Source: Blastocatellia bacterium (GTDB lineage: Bacteria > Acidobacteriota > Blastocatellia > Chloracidobacteriales > JADJPF01). From it: a stretch of DNA of 64,000 nucleotides. The stretch spans positions 1 to 64,000 of the forward strand of contig JADJPF010000011.1 in assembly GCA_016713405.1 (NCBI GenBank), in the 5' to 3' direction. Below the pieces are notes generated by a model. It searched no databases. It worked only from the letters and a program-made list of their open reading frames with translations, and was not told the DNA's origin. Below are positions 63,324 through 64,000 of this stretch, in pieces (the stretch's first letter is position 1; each line of letters starts with the position of its first letter). Position numbers and translations under genes: made by a program.

Positions 63324-64000
63324 ATGCAAAAGAAATTAATCGTCAATGCTGACGATTTTGGTTACTCCATAGCAGTTAATCAAGCAATTATTCAAGCCTT
63401 TGAGCAAGGAATTTTAACTAGTTGTAGTTTAATGGTTGGTGAAGCAGCCTTTGATGAAGCAGTTAAACTTGCTCGCGCTCACCCTAAATTAGCCGTAGGA
63501 TTACACTTAGTGGTAATTTGTGGGCGTTCGGTTTTGCCTCATAATGAAATCCCAAATTGAGTTGATAAATCAGGTAATTTTCCAACAGATCCTTTTGCTA
63601 CAGGAGTTAAATATTATTTTTCTTCTGCTGCTCAAGTAGAACTACGAAAAGAAATTTATGCACAAGTGGAAAAATTTGCTAGCACAGGTCTTCCTTTTCA
63701 CATATTGATGGGCATTTGCATTTACATATGCACCCAACAGTTTTTCTATTTTGGTTGAAGCAGCAGAAAAATATAAAGTAAAGCGTGTTAGATTACCGCA
63801 AGAAACCTTAAAACATACTTTGCGCTTGCGCCGTCGTAATTTAGCGATGAAACTAATTTGGTGGACAGTTTTTAGCCTTCTATGTAAAAGTGCCAAAAGT
63901 AAACTGCAAGGGCGTGGATTTGCTACAACACAAAGGGTTTATGGATTATTAGAAAGTGGTGCAATGACAGAAGATTTTTGGCTAGGACTACTCCCGCAAA
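63324..64000 (+). pseudogene. hpnK: HpnK-like (YdjC-family) deacetylase, damaged, runs off the window
   Basis: Starts MQKKLIVNADDFGYSIAVNQ, the YdjC/HpnK signature in which the N-A-D-D-F-G motif supplies metal-binding Asp residues. G-L-H-L follows near residue 68. An in-frame TGA at 63558-63560 stops it at 78 codons, but the frame continues sensibly (V-D-K-S-G-N-F-P-T-D-P-F). Then single-base losses in T runs (63695-63698 and 63741-63745) hide I-D-G-H-L-H-L-H-M-H-P-T-V-F, the second His metal site, and I-L-V-E-A-A-E-K. Coding continues to the edge of the window. HpnK removes a group during hopanoid side-chain synthesis. At least one stop and two shifts are present; whether they are real cannot be settled here. 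Confidence 0.75.

Overview
The window is AT-rich bacterial chromosome, most likely from an Acidobacteriota member (Blastocatellia-like). This is inferred from gene content: a PadR regulator next to an 880-residue duplicated MacB/FtsX orphan permease, a TonB-dependent receptor with an N-terminal carboxypeptidase-regulatory domain, Ser/Thr kinases fused to AAA/TPR or membrane modules, a TPR-CHAT protein, an NHL/IPT protein, a DUF6599 protein and hopanoid genes hpnJ-hpnK. No rRNA or tRNA gene was recognised. Many genes are broken by single-base indels. In the 12 junctions I reconstructed by hand, each break lies in a run of one base (11 losses, 1 gain) and one base restores the family's reading frame. 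I read most of these as sequencing or assembly errors and give full gene spans. The first 4 kb is far more damaged and may be real decay or a low-coverage contig end.

Layout. 1-3.9 kb: remnants of an integrating element (lytic transglycosylase relic, DUF5372 protein, large serine recombinase). 4.0-6.4 kb: a membrane glycosyltransferase gene split by an insertion sequence. 6.5-18 kb: rtcB-like ligase, HD-domain protein, two Ser/Thr kinases, an orphan DNA methyltransferase and a TonB-dependent receptor. 18-25.4 kb: OsmC, Uma2, two divergent hemerythrins, murJ, a NorQ/MoxR-type ATPase, and a compact phosphotransferase relay (EIIA-Man, HPr, enzyme I). 25.4-31 kb: alkylation repair pair (Ada/AlkA fusion and Ogt) and a secreted NHL-repeat protein. 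31.3-43.3 kb: a coiled-coil protein built of 42-bp repeats, a small c-type cytochrome, an aldehyde dehydrogenase/aminotransferase pair, a VapBC-like pair, a second orphan methyltransferase, DedA and a lipoprotein.

43.3-50.5 kb is a defence island on the minus strand: hsdM-ptuA-ptuB-hsdR. The Septu pair ptuAB sits exactly where a type I specificity gene (hsdS) would normally be, and no hsdS fits in or next to the operon. hsdM and ptuA overlap by ATGA. 50.6-57 kb: a TPR-CHAT protein whose caspase-like dyad is replaced (His to Tyr, Cys to Gly), then PadR and its permease with a visible palindromic operator. 57-64 kb: a small secreted protein, a flavin monooxygenase, a PAS histidine kinase, a lipoprotein, and hpnJ followed by a damaged, truncated hpnK.
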